A DNA stretch of 64,000 bases from Acidobacteriota bacterium (lineage in GTDB: Bacteria; Acidobacteriota; Terriglobia; Terriglobales; Acidobacteriaceae), in NCBI GenBank assembly GCA_003225055.1, contig QIAU01000130.1, positions 1 through 64,000 on the forward strand, in the 5' to 3' direction. The notes beneath the pieces were generated by a model. The model saw nothing but the letters and a program-made list of their open reading frames with translations, was not told the DNA's origin and did no database searches. How positions within the stretch are numbered: position 1 is the first letter of the stretch; the number at the start of each line of letters is the position of its first letter. Position numbers and translations under genes: made by a program. This document shows positions 43,729-52,988 of the stretch, piece by piece.

Positions 43729-44774
43729 TGAACGTTCCCGTCCCTCAAGCTCAGCGGCGGCTCAGCGCTATTGCGGTTGACCCTGAACTCGTCCCCGGGG
43801 CACGCAATGCGGTAAACGTGTGTCTTGACGTGAAAGCTGCCGAGAGAGTGGCCGTTATTACCGACGAAGCCACCAAGGAAATTGCGGCTGCGCTGGTGTC
43901 AGAAGTCGAAGCTTTGGGGGCACCCTATCGGGCGTGGGTATTGGAAGATCTGGCGCCGCGGCCCTTATCGAGCTTGCCGCAGGAAATTCTGGACGGCTTG
44001 GAGAGTAGCCAAGTCAGCATCTTTGCGGTCCAGGCGCAGACCAATGAATTGAAGTCGCGCATGCAGATGACCGACATCGTCAATCGCAGGAAGATTCGTC
44101 ATGCCCACATGGTCAATATCAACCGGCAGATCATGCTCGAAGGCATGCGGGCGGATTACCTGAAAGTGGATCGGATCAGCCTAAAAGTGCTGGAACTCGT
44201 TGGTCGCGCGAAAGCGATTCGCGCAAAAACCGCCGCCGGAACGGATGTGACCGCAACTCTGAATCCGAATTATCGCTGGCTGAAAACCAGCGGCATCATC
44301 AGCCCGGACAAATGGGGCAACCTGCCCGGGGGGGAAGTCTTTACGACTCCCGGCGAGGTGAATGGAACCTTTGTGATTGATGGTGTGGTTGGCGACTATC
44401 TATGCGTCAAGTTCGGAGATTTAAGAGCCAACCCCCTCACGATTCGCGTCCGGGGAAACCGGCTCAGGGAAGCTCATTCCACCAATCGTGAATTGGAAGA
44501 CGACTTCTGGCGCTATACCCACACGGACAAGAACAGTGATCGCGTCGGCGAGTTCGCGATTGGCACCAACATTGAGTTGAAGGACGTGATCGGGCAGATT
44601 CTGCAGGATGAGAAATTTCCCGGCGTGCACATTGCTTTTGGCAACCCTTATGGCGCGCATACGGGGGCGGAGTGGTATTCGTCCACGCACATTGATGTGG
44701 TGGGACGCAAGTTTGACATTTGGGTCGACGACCAGCAGATTATGCGCGATGGAAGGTTTCTGCTGACTGCTTAG
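43728..44774 (+). CDS. M29-type aminopeptidase-like protein
   Basis: A 348-residue protein resembling thermophilic aminopeptidase T/AmpS and the related 2,5-dihydroxypyridine dioxygenase group. The C-terminal half has GEFAIGTNIELKDVIGQILQDEK, the block GVHIAFGNPYG, and the metal-site His/Asp pair STHIDVV. Aminopeptidases of this family trim N-terminal residues. Between amide ligases it may recycle or mature a small peptide. Start overlaps the preceding stop by one base. The ring-cleaving dioxygenase branch is a less likely alternative. Confidence 0.85.
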   Translation: MNVPVPQAQRRLSAIAVDPELVPGARNAVNVCLDVKAAERVAVITDEATKEIAAALVSEVEALGAPYRAWVLEDLAPRPLSSLPQEILDGLESSQVSIFAVQAQTNELKSRMQMTDIVNRRKIRHAHMVNINRQIMLEGMRADYLKVDRISLKVLELVGRAKAIRAKTAAGTDVTATLNPNYRWLKTSGIISPDKWGNLPGGEVFTTPGEVNGTFVIDGVVGDYLCVKFGDLRANPLTIRVRGNRLREAHSTNRELEDDFWRYTHTDKNSDRVGEFAIGTNIELKDVIGQILQDEKFPGVHIAFGNPYGAHTGAEWYSSTHIDVVGRKFDIWVDDQQIMRDGRFLLTA

Positions 44775-44789
44775 ACGCCGGCGCTATCT

Positions 44790-45971
44790 ATGGTCCCCGC
44801 TCTTCGGCAACGGTTTAACGCTAACTATTCAGCGGCGAAGTATCAGGCGCTTCTCCAACGTTTAGAAGACCAATGCGATACGCCTGTGAAGTTTCGCGTT
44901 TCCGAGACGCCTTGCTTCTTTCCTAAGTCACTTCTGGATCGCGTGTCAGAAGCGGGAAAAGAACTGGTTCAGCAGTTGGTTGGCGACCCTCAGTATCAGG
45001 CCCAATCCAGCCGGTCGATCCCACCCGAGTTCAATGTTCCCAACGAAGCGCCACATCCCGTGTTTGTCCAGGTGGATTTTGGGCTGGTGCGCGGTCAACA
45101 CGGCGAATTGCAACCGAAGCTCGTGGAATTACAAGCCTTCCCTTCGCTTTACGGTTACCAGGCCGTCTTGTCGGAAAGCTACATCGAGGCATTCGGGCTG
45201 GATGGGAGGCTGCAATACTTGTTGAGCGGATTGGACAAGCAGTCGTACGTTCGCCTGCTCGGCGACGCGGTTGTCGCTGAGCACGACCCGGAAAACGTGA
45301 TCTTGATGGAAGTCGATCCCCGGCATCAGAAAACACTCCCGGACTTCGTCGTGACCGAGAAGATGTTGGGCATCAAGACCGTATGTATTACCCACATAAA
45401 GAAGGAGGGTCGCCGACTCTACTACGAGACGAACGGCAAGCGAATTCCGATCCGTCGCATCTACAATCGCGCCATCGTGGACGAACTGGAACGCAAAGGA
45501 GTCAAACCGGCCTTCGATTTCCGCGATGATCTGGATGTGGAATGGGCCGGACATCCCAACTGGTACTTCCGCATCAGCAAGTACTCGATTCCTTATCTCC
45601 GGCATCAGTCGGTGCCCAAGACCTGGTTCCTGGACCAACTGCACGACACCCCCGAGGATCTGGAGAACTATGCTCTGAAGCCCCTCTATTCCTTCGCCGG
45701 TTTGGGAGTGGTGATAGGGCCAACCAAAAGAGAAATCGCGGCAGTCCCGGCTGACAAACGTTCGCAATACATTCTTCAGGAGCGCTTGCACTTTGAACCG
45801 GTAATCGAGACTCCACAGGGCAAGACCAAAGCTGAGATCAGGGTGATGTATATCTGGCTGAAACAATTGCTGCCCGTGATGACCATCGTTCGCATGGGCC
45901 GCGGCCTGCAGATGGGGGTAGACCACAATCGTGACCTCGAGTGGGTTGGCTCCTCGGCAGGGCTGTATTAA
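44790..45971 (+). CDS. ATP-grasp-like protein of unknown substrate
   Basis: A 393-residue protein, last of the five-gene run and 15 bases after the aminopeptidase. The central part has ALKPLYSFAGLGVVIGPT, like the Lys and Gly-rich loop of ATP-grasp enzymes, followed by the conserved QERLHFEP and a late metal-ligand-like region. The N-terminal third (KLVELQAFPSLYGYQ, with acidic residues in VDFGLV) resembles the glutathionylspermidine-synthase-type and circularly permuted ATP-grasp proteins. I do not assign a family. It is a likely second amide ligase. Confidence 0.7.
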   Translation: MVPALRQRFNANYSAAKYQALLQRLEDQCDTPVKFRVSETPCFFPKSLLDRVSEAGKELVQQLVGDPQYQAQSSRSIPPEFNVPNEAPHPVFVQVDFGLVRGQHGELQPKLVELQAFPSLYGYQAVLSESYIEAFGLDGRLQYLLSGLDKQSYVRLLGDAVVAEHDPENVILMEVDPRHQKTLPDFVVTEKMLGIKTVCITHIKKEGRRLYYETNGKRIPIRRIYNRAIVDELERKGVKPAFDFRDDLDVEWAGHPNWYFRISKYSIPYLRHQSVPKTWFLDQLHDTPEDLENYALKPLYSFAGLGVVIGPTKREIAAVPADKRSQYILQERLHFEPVIETPQGKTKAEIRVMYIWLKQLLPVMTIVRMGRGLQMGVDHNRDLEWVGSSAGLY

Positions 45972-45996
45972 GGGTGGCTGTCCTTCCCGGGTCAGC

Positions 45997-46014
45997 GGCT
46001 AAAATGGCTAAAAT
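45997..46014. repeat. Nonanucleotide tandem repeat, 2 units
   Basis: Two identical copies of ggctaaaat. Confidence 0.6.
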
Positions 46015-46036
46015 AATGGGTGATCTGGCTAACCAG

Positions 46037-46062
46037 ATTCTCGGCATTCTCGGCACTCTCGG
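46037..46062. repeat. Nonanucleotide tandem repeat, about 3 units
   Basis: Units attctcggc, attctcggc, actctcgg, in the gap upstream of the kinase gene. Confidence 0.65.
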
Positions 46063-46129
46063 CACTTACTCAGTTGACCCGAGGACGGCACGGGCCTAAC
46101 ATGGGCGCCGAAAGCTACGGGAGTTCCCG

Positions 46130-48535
46130 GTGATTGGCGAGACCGTTTCTCACTATCGCATTGTGGGGAAACTCGGTGGCGGAGGCATGGGTGTAGTCTA
46201 TGAGGCTGAGGATGTTCGCCTCGGCCGTCACGTAGCTCTCAAGTTCATTCCTGACCAGTTCGTAAACGATCGGAAGTCTCTGGAACGATTCGAGCGGGAA
46301 GCCCGCGCCGCCTCGCAACTCAACCACCCCAACATCTGCATCATTCACGAGATCGACGACAACAAGGGGCATCCCTTCATCGTCATGGAGAAGCTGGAGG
46401 GCGAAAGCCTGAAACAGCGCATCCGCAACAAGCCCCTGGATTTGGACGAGGTGCTCGATATCGGAATACAGATCGCCGACGCCCTCATCGCTTCTCACGC
46501 CAAGGGAATCATTCATCGCGACATCAAGCCGGCCAACATCTTTCTGACCACCAACGGTCAAGCCAAGATTCTGGACTTCGGCCTGGCCAAACTGTCGCGC
46601 GACTCCAATATCACGACCGACAGCGGGATGGGGGAGGAATCACTTACTGGCGTCGGACTTCTGCCCGGCACCGCCGTGTACATGTCGCCCGAGCAGGCGC
46701 GGGGCGAGGAATTGGATGCGCGCAGCGACGTCTTTTCGTTCGGAATCGTTCTCTACGAGATGGCAACGGGCAAGAAGCCGTTCTCGGGCACCAACATCGT
46801 GACCACGCTGGATGCGGTCATGAACAGGAAGCCGCCCTCGCCGCATCTGGTCAACCCTAACCTCCCGATCGAACTCCTAAACATTATCGGCCGCGCCATG
46901 GAAAAAGACCGCAGTCAGCGGTACGGGAGCGCCTCCGACGTTCGGGCGGACCTACAGCGGCTGAAGAAAGAAAGCGAATCGGCGCTGACCAGGACAGCAC
47001 GCCTTCCCGTGTTCCTCTCGACCAACACCTTTCAGAGGACGAGCCGGCTGCAAGCTTATCTATTGTTGGCGACCAGTTGCCTGCTGATCACGGTGCTGGC
47101 CGCGGTTGGAACCTGGTGGTTCAAGCATCGTGGGTCGGCTTTTGGCGTTAATAAGAAGAGCATCGCGGTGCTGCCGCTGCAGAACCTCAATGCCGATCCC
47201 AGCGTGGATTATCTGCGTTTCGCGCTGGCCGATGAGATCGCGAATGTGCTCACCAACAGCCGCGCCCTGGACGTTCGCCCCTCGGCTATAACCCGGAGAT
47301 ATAACGGCGCAGACCTGGATCTCCAAAAGATCGGCCGTGAACTCAAGGTCGGCAATGTCCTGACTGGACATTTCGTGCGCCAGGAAAAACAGCTGCTGGT
47401 CACGCTGGAAGCGGTGGAAGTGACCAGTGAGCGCGTGCTGTGGCAAACCACGCTGACCGCGGCGGCCAACGAGCTCATCTCCTTCCAGGCACAGCTCGAC
47501 ACGCAGGTACGCCAGGGTCTGCTGCCGCTCCTGGGAGCCGAAAGGGGCTACATCGAGGCCGCCAGCCGGCCGAGAAATCCGGAGGCTTACGAGCTCTATT
47601 TGCGCAGCATAGCTGCCTCCCACGATCCCGGCCCCAACAAGCAGGCTATCGCCCTGCTCGAACGCGCGACCACCCTGGACCCGAACTACGCGCCAGCCTG
47701 GGAAGAATTGGGATTACGTTACTACTACGATGCCACATTCTCCGACGGCGGAGAGGCAATGTTTCAACAATCCAACACCGCGTATGAGCAGGCGCTTGGC
47801 CTGGATCCCAACCGGATCCTCGCCGCGGGACAGCTGATCGTCAACCGAGTGGAAAGGGGAGAACTTACCAAAGCTTATGCCGAAGCTCGCGAACTTGTCG
47901 AGCGGCGGCCGGAAAATGCCCAAGCTCATTTCACCTTGAGTTATGTTTTGAGGTATGCGGGAAAGCTTGAGGAGGCTGCCCGCGAGTGTGACTCCGCTTC
48001 GGCAATCGACCCCGGCAATTATCTGTTTCGCTCCTGCGCCTGGGTCTACCTGGAACTGGGAAAGACGGAGCGGGTGCCGGACTATGAGCGCTTGGACGCG
48101 GGTTCCGAGTATGCCGGGTTTGTAACCATCAACCGGCTTCTGCGAGAGGGCAAGCTGGAGGAAGCTCAGCAGGCAGTCCGGAGAGTGCCGATCAATCCTC
48201 GCGATCATCGCGAATTCCTGGAAGCATGCCTCGAACCCGGTCGAGCTACTGGTTTGGACAAGCTCGCCGCACGAACCCAGAGCGCGGTGCTGGCCGAGCC
48301 CGATCCGGAGAAGTGGTACCAGCATGGAGCCATCATGGCATTCTGCGGCAGGAAGGAAATTGCCCTCGCGATGATCGGCCGCGCCATACAGCAGAACTAT
48401 TGCTCCTACTCCGCCCTCGAATCCGACCCGCTGCTCGCACGGTTGCGCAGCGTGCCGCAGTTCGATAAGTTGCTCACCGCTGCGGATAATTGCCAGAAAG
48501 CTGCCGCAGCGACGCCTGACGTTCCACAACCGTGA
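46130..48535 (+). CDS. Membrane Ser/Thr protein kinase with TolB-like and TPR sensor regions
   Basis: An 801-residue Hanks-type kinase. The kinase domain (about 10-275) is complete: GKLGGGGMG (P-loop), Lys38 in VALKFI, HRD (129-131), DFG (149-151) and MSPEQA. One transmembrane helix (about 305-328) follows. The outside part starts with a TolB-N-like segment (KKSIAVLPLQNL, residues about 343-455) and continues with TPR-type repeats. The architecture is common in Acidobacteriota and suggests a sensor that phosphorylates cytoplasmic proteins. Start is a GTG with GGGAG seven bases upstream. Targets unknown. Short repeats fill its promoter region. Confidence 0.92.
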   Translation: MIGETVSHYRIVGKLGGGGMGVVYEAEDVRLGRHVALKFIPDQFVNDRKSLERFEREARAASQLNHPNICIIHEIDDNKGHPFIVMEKLEGESLKQRIRNKPLDLDEVLDIGIQIADALIASHAKGIIHRDIKPANIFLTTNGQAKILDFGLAKLSRDSNITTDSGMGEESLTGVGLLPGTAVYMSPEQARGEELDARSDVFSFGIVLYEMATGKKPFSGTNIVTTLDAVMNRKPPSPHLVNPNLPIELLNIIGRAMEKDRSQRYGSASDVRADLQRLKKESESALTRTARLPVFLSTNTFQRTSRLQAYLLLATSCLLITVLAAVGTWWFKHRGSAFGVNKKSIAVLPLQNLNADPSVDYLRFALADEIANVLTNSRALDVRPSAITRRYNGADLDLQKIGRELKVGNVLTGHFVRQEKQLLVTLEAVEVTSERVLWQTTLTAAANELISFQAQLDTQVRQGLLPLLGAERGYIEAASRPRNPEAYELYLRSIAASHDPGPNKQAIALLERATTLDPNYAPAWEELGLRYYYDATFSDGGEAMFQQSNTAYEQALGLDPNRILAAGQLIVNRVERGELTKAYAEARELVERRPENAQAHFTLSYVLRYAGKLEEAARECDSASAIDPGNYLFRSCAWVYLELGKTERVPDYERLDAGSEYAGFVTINRLLREGKLEEAQQAVRRVPINPRDHREFLEACLEPGRATGLDKLAARTQSAVLAEPDPEKWYQHGAIMAFCGRKEIALAMIGRAIQQNYCSYSALESDPLLARLRSVPQFDKLLTAADNCQKAAAATPDVPQP

Positions 48536-48662
48536 GTTGTCTGTTAGGCTGAACGCCCCTGAAGCCCTGGAATGAATTCTTGAACCCACTCCGGTAAACT
48601 ATGGAAGCTGGTACCCGGGAAAAATATTGCGTCTCACCTTTGACAAAACCAATCCCCTGGGC

Positions 48663-51404
48663 ATGACAGAGTCGGACCGCTGGCCGAAAGCCGGATCGCG
48701 CGGCTTTTCCAGCCGCGTCGCGCGGCGGGCGCTCGGTTTTTTGTTCGCGCTCGCGCTCGTTCCAGCCCTGGCCCAGAACCCAGCCGACAAGGTCAGCCCG
48801 GTTAATCCGCTTCCCCAGGACACCGGCGCCGCGGGCCTCAACGAGATGCTGTTGCGCTTGCCCACGACGGCGCGCCTTTTGCACATCACTGCGCATCCCG
48901 ATGACGAAGACGGCGGCATGCTCACGTTGGAATCGCGCGGCAGAGGTGTGACGGCGGAATTGCTAACTCTCAATCGTGGCGAGGGTGGACAAAATAAGGT
49001 CGGCAGCAATCTATTCGATGTGCTCGGGGTCTTGCGCACGCTGGAGTTGACTGCATCCGACCGCTACTACAGGGTAGAGCAACGCTTCACTCGCGTCGCA
49101 GACTTTGGATTCTCCAAGACTGCCGACGAGACTTTTCAGAAATGGCAAGGTCACGATATCGCGCTGGCCGACATGGTGCGCGTAATCCGCACCTTTCGTC
49201 CAGACGTGATCGTCTCGCGCTTTGGCGGCACCGACCGCGACGGTCATGGCAATCATCAGGCCTCGGGAATTCTGTCGGGTGAAGCTTTTCGAGCCGCCGC
49301 CGATCCGAACCGCTTTCCCGAGCAGATCGCCGAGGGGCTGCCGCCCTGGCAAGCCAAGAAACTGTATATCGACAACGTCTGCCCCTTCCGCAGCAATGAG
49401 TGTCCGGCAAAGGACTACACCGTCAAGCTGAGCACGGGCGAAATGAATCCCGCTCTGGGTATGACTTACGTCCAGTTCGCGATGCAAGGACTGAAGCGCC
49501 AGCTTTCGCAGGGTGCCGGCGGCTGGTCGGTGGATGCCGGTCCACATTACGCCTTCTATCGCCTGCTAGATTCGGCTCTGCCGTCGACCACCGACGGAGA
49601 TGGGCACGAAAAGGATTTCTTCGATGGCATTGATACGACCCTGCCTGGACTGGCAACCCGTCTGGGCGATGAAGGAAAGAAGGTGCCCTTCTTGAAACCG
49701 GCACTGGTGAACCTGGACAACGTCGCTGCGCACGCGAGGGCAGCGGCTGCCCACGACCTAAACTTGGCTGTGAATGCACTCCTCACCGGGTTTCAAAGTA
49801 CGAACGCCCTCATTGCCCAGATAGAAACATCGTCGCTATCGGCAGGAGGAAGGAACGCTCTGCTGGCGGAACTGATCACCAAGCAGGCGCAGTTCGAAGC
49901 GGCGGCAAATCTTGCGGCCGGGATTCAATTGGAAGTCGATGCCGACGTTCCCATCGCAAGCGATGCGGAGGACGCCTTCATGGCGGTGCCGGGGCAGACG
50001 TTCGGAGCCACGGTGCGGGTCACAGCCGGAGCCGGAGCGGTGGTAAAGAGAATCGAGCTTGACGTGCCGCCGGGTTGGACGGCTAAGCAAGTCGGCGCGC
50101 CAGAAACGGGTCTGGCAAGATTTCAGGTCACGGTCTCGCCCGAGGCGCAATATACTAAACCCTACTGGCATCGTGCCGAACCAGAGATTGACGCCATCAA
50201 CACCGTCGATGACACAAATTACGCAACTCTTCCGTTTCCTCCTGCCCCGGTCGAAGCGCATGTGATTTATGCCCTGAACGAACGCGAAGGGATTGCGCGT
50301 CGGGTCTTGATGGTCAGATACAAGGAGCCGGATGGAACCGAATCCAAGCGCCCGCTTGCGGTGGCACCTCCGTTTTCAATTGCCTTGGAACCGGGAAATG
50401 CGGCCATTTCCACCTCGCATCCTGGGAACACCGAGATCACCGTCGGGTTACGCAGCAATATCGCAACTTCCGGAGAAGCGCAGCTCCGCCTGGAGCTACC
50501 GAAGGCGTGGAGTGCAGAGCCCTCAGGCCAAAAAGTCGGTTTCGATCATCCGGGAGAATCCAAGAACTTCAACTTCCAGATCCGGCCCGCGGATCTGCGC
50601 GAAGGCCATTACCAGGTCAAGGCACGATTGGACTACCGGGGCAAGTCCTATGACTTAGGCTACAGCGTGGTTACGCGCTCTGATCTCGACACCTTTTATT
50701 ACTACCAGCCTGCAATCCAGCGCCTGAGCATCGTGGACGTCAAGGTGCTCAAGAACCTGAAGGTCGCCTACATCATGGGCGCTGGGGACGATATTCCGAC
50801 GATCCTCAAGCAGGTGGGCGTGGATGTGAGTCTTGTTCCCGCTGAGAAGCTTCGAACCGAGGACCTGAGCCGCTACGGCACAATCGTCCTCGGAATTCGC
50901 GCCTACGACACAGAGAAGGACGTCGCCACCAACAATAAGAAGTTGCTCGACTACGTGTCCGACGGGGGGACCCTGATCGTGCAGTACAACGCGAGCGTCA
51001 GCGACTTCAACAGCGGTCATTTCACACCCTATCCTGCACAGTTGAGCCGGGCTCGCGTTTCGGTGGAGGAGGCGCCGGTCGACATTCTCGCGCCCGATGA
51101 CAGCGTCTTCCACTATCCCAACCAGATTACGCCAAAGGACTTCGAGGGATGGGTGCAGGAGCGCGGGTTGTACTTCATGGATCAGTGGGATGAGCACTTC
51201 AAGGCCTTGCTCGCCTGCCACGATCCCGGAGAGGGACCGCAGAAAGGAGGGCTTTTGCGGGCGCGGTACGGCAAGGGCACGTACATCTACGCCGGCTATG
51301 CATTCTTCCGGCAGCTGCCGGTCGGCGTTCCCGGAGCGATCCGCTTGTATGTGAATTTGTTAAGCGCGGGACATGACCAAGACTTTCTTGGCGCTAGGCC
51401 CTAG
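48663..51404 (+). CDS. Secreted PIG-L family deacetylase with C-terminal GATase1-like domain
   Basis: About 913 residues. A signal peptide (about 1-37, ending PALA-QN) is followed by the PIG-L/LmbE zinc site (AHPDDE and, later, GHGNHQASG), the family that deacetylates N-acetylglucosaminyl substrates. A middle beta-sandwich (about 400-660), including an NEW3/NPCBM-like part (AQLRLELPKAW), is followed by a GATase1-type domain (about 690-880) with IVLGIRAYD and GGTLIVQYN. The frame is open from a TTG at 48627, but the ATG at 48663 (MTESDRW) is preferred. The stop lies in a heptad-like tract. Substrate unknown. Confidence 0.85.
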   Translation: MTESDRWPKAGSRGFSSRVARRALGFLFALALVPALAQNPADKVSPVNPLPQDTGAAGLNEMLLRLPTTARLLHITAHPDDEDGGMLTLESRGRGVTAELLTLNRGEGGQNKVGSNLFDVLGVLRTLELTASDRYYRVEQRFTRVADFGFSKTADETFQKWQGHDIALADMVRVIRTFRPDVIVSRFGGTDRDGHGNHQASGILSGEAFRAAADPNRFPEQIAEGLPPWQAKKLYIDNVCPFRSNECPAKDYTVKLSTGEMNPALGMTYVQFAMQGLKRQLSQGAGGWSVDAGPHYAFYRLLDSALPSTTDGDGHEKDFFDGIDTTLPGLATRLGDEGKKVPFLKPALVNLDNVAAHARAAAAHDLNLAVNALLTGFQSTNALIAQIETSSLSAGGRNALLAELITKQAQFEAAANLAAGIQLEVDADVPIASDAEDAFMAVPGQTFGATVRVTAGAGAVVKRIELDVPPGWTAKQVGAPETGLARFQVTVSPEAQYTKPYWHRAEPEIDAINTVDDTNYATLPFPPAPVEAHVIYALNEREGIARRVLMVRYKEPDGTESKRPLAVAPPFSIALEPGNAAISTSHPGNTEITVGLRSNIATSGEAQLRLELPKAWSAEPSGQKVGFDHPGESKNFNFQIRPADLREGHYQVKARLDYRGKSYDLGYSVVTRSDLDTFYYYQPAIQRLSIVDVKVLKNLKVAYIMGAGDDIPTILKQVGVDVSLVPAEKLRTEDLSRYGTIVLGIRAYDTEKDVATNNKKLLDYVSDGGTLIVQYNASVSDFNSGHFTPYPAQLSRARVSVEEAPVDILAPDDSVFHYPNQITPKDFEGWVQERGLYFMDQWDEHFKALLACHDPGEGPQKGGLLRARYGKGTYIYAGYAFFRQLPVGVPGAIRLYVNLLSAGHDQDFLGARP

Positions 51405-51432
51405 GCGTTGGGAAGATAGGGTTCTCGGCCCC
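51391..51432. repeat. Degenerate heptad tract at the 3' end of the PIG-L gene
   Basis: Consecutive 7-mers gcgctag, gccctag, gcgttgg, gaagata, gggttct, cggcccc. The first two differ at one base, and the tract contributes the stop codon of the gene. Confidence 0.35.
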
Positions 51433-51494
51433 AGACGTAACGTCAAGAAATCAAGAGCGAAAACCTGAGAGCCTGGAGCTCAGAGCCAACTTCC

Positions 51495-52988
51495 ATGGAA
51501 CCTGATCCCCATCCCCACGATACCTCCTCTCCCGACCTGATCCGCGGCATAGGTCTAGGCAGCGCCACCGCCCTCAACATGATCGACATGATCGGCATCG
51601 GCCCGTTCATCACGATCCCGCTGATCGTGAGTGCCGTCGGGGGGCCACAGGCCATGCTGGGATGGATTCTGGGAGCGCTCTTCGCCATGTGCGACGGTCT
51701 GGTTTGGGCAGAACTGGGAGCAGCCATGCCCGGGTCAGGCGGATCATATCGCTTCCTCAATGAAATCTATGGCCCCAAAACGCTGGGCCGGCTGATCTCG
51801 TTTCTCTTTATCTGGCAGCTCTCCTTCAGCGCGCCGATGTCGATTGCCAGCGGCTGCATCGGGCTATCCCAATATGCAGCCTACTTCTGGCCCCGCCTCG
51901 ACCACGTTTACGCCGCGCACAAGCTTAGTCTCGGCTTGTCCGTCCTTGGTACGCTCGAGCTGAACTGGCTGGTTTCGGCGGGGACATTCGTGGCAATTGC
52001 CGGCTGTCTGATTGCGATCTTTCTCCTGTATCGCCGGATCACGAGTATCGGGGCGCTTTCGAAACTGATGTGGCTGGTCGTCGTGGGCACCATGGCGTGG
52101 ATCATCTTGTCCGGTCTCGCCCATTTCAATCGCGCGCGGGCCTTCGATTTTCCTCCCGGCACCCTCCACCTTTCCCGGCCATTCTTCCGGGGCATGGGCT
52201 CGTCCATGCTGTATGCGGCTTACCTGTATTGGGGCTACTACAACGTCTGCTTCTTTGGCGGCGAGGTGAAGGAGCCGGGAAAAACAATTCCCCGCGCTCT
52301 TTTGCTGTCCATTTTGCTGGTTGCCTGTCTATATATCGTGATGAACATCAGCGTGCTGGGTGTTATCCCTTGGCGGGAACTGGACCAGGCCGCCAAGTCG
52401 AACCGCGGGATGTACACAATTTCCCTCTTTATGCAGCGGATTTATGGCCCCTGGGCGGGCTACTCAGTGACTGTGCTGCTGATGTTTGCCGCCTTTTCTT
52501 CGGTCTTTTCGCTGATGCTGGGTTACTCCCGCGTGCCCTACGCCGCCGCCCTGGACGGTAACTACTTTCGAGTGTTTGGGCGGGTCCACCCGGAGGGACG
52601 ATTCCCTCATATTTCCTTGCTCTGGCTGGGGCTGGTGGCCACAGCTTTCTGCTTTTTCAGTTTGGCGGATGTAATCGCCGCATTGGTGGTCATTCGCATC
52701 ACATTACAGTTTCTTGTGCAGGCGATTGGAGTTATTGTCTTGCGGGTCCGCCGGCCAGAGATGCCCCGTCCCTTCCGCATGTGGCTCTATCCGCTTCCCG
52801 CGCTGCTGGCATCGGCTGGATTCGTGTTTGTGCTTTTCTCGCGAACCAACTCCATGAAGCAGATCCGGTACGCGCTTGTCCTCCTGCTGACCGGGCTGGT
52901 TCTCTATTTCGCTCGGGCCTTGTATAACCGCGAATGGCCCTTCGGGCGGGCCGTGGCGCCGGTGGCCCACGGAGCACCGACCCGCTGA
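51495..52988 (+). CDS. APC-superfamily amino acid permease
   Basis: A 497-residue transporter with twelve predicted membrane helices. TM1 has the unwound Gly-rich region (MIGIGPFITIPLIVSAVGGP), and the first cytoplasmic loop has the family motif WAELGAAMPGSGGSYRFLNE. TM6 (YWGYYNVCFFGGEVKEPGKTIPRAL) follows the usual APC pattern. It imports or exchanges amino acids or amines. It overlaps the MFS gene by one base (TGATG), so they are probably cotranscribed. Substrate unknown. Confidence 0.92.
   Translation: MEPDPHPHDTSSPDLIRGIGLGSATALNMIDMIGIGPFITIPLIVSAVGGPQAMLGWILGALFAMCDGLVWAELGAAMPGSGGSYRFLNEIYGPKTLGRLISFLFIWQLSFSAPMSIASGCIGLSQYAAYFWPRLDHVYAAHKLSLGLSVLGTLELNWLVSAGTFVAIAGCLIAIFLLYRRITSIGALSKLMWLVVVGTMAWIILSGLAHFNRARAFDFPPGTLHLSRPFFRGMGSSMLYAAYLYWGYYNVCFFGGEVKEPGKTIPRALLLSILLVACLYIVMNISVLGVIPWRELDQAAKSNRGMYTISLFMQRIYGPWAGYSVTVLLMFAAFSSVFSLMLGYSRVPYAAALDGNYFRVFGRVHPEGRFPHISLLWLGLVATAFCFFSLADVIAALVVIRITLQFLVQAIGVIVLRVRRPEMPRPFRMWLYPLPALLASAGFVFVLFSRTNSMKQIRYALVLLLTGLVLYFARALYNREWPFGRAVAPVAHGAPTR

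Larger units (their letters stand above)
45972..46129. other. Repeat-rich region upstream of the Ser/Thr kinase
   Basis: 158 bases with two separate tracts of period 9: two copies of ggctaaaat at 45997-46014 and three of (c)attctcgg at 46037-46062. No gene. Confidence 0.5.

Noticed and set aside
45129-45926. 265-residue minus-strand frame
   Set aside because: Antisense to the ATP-grasp-like gene, whose frame carries a recognisable nucleotide-binding loop.
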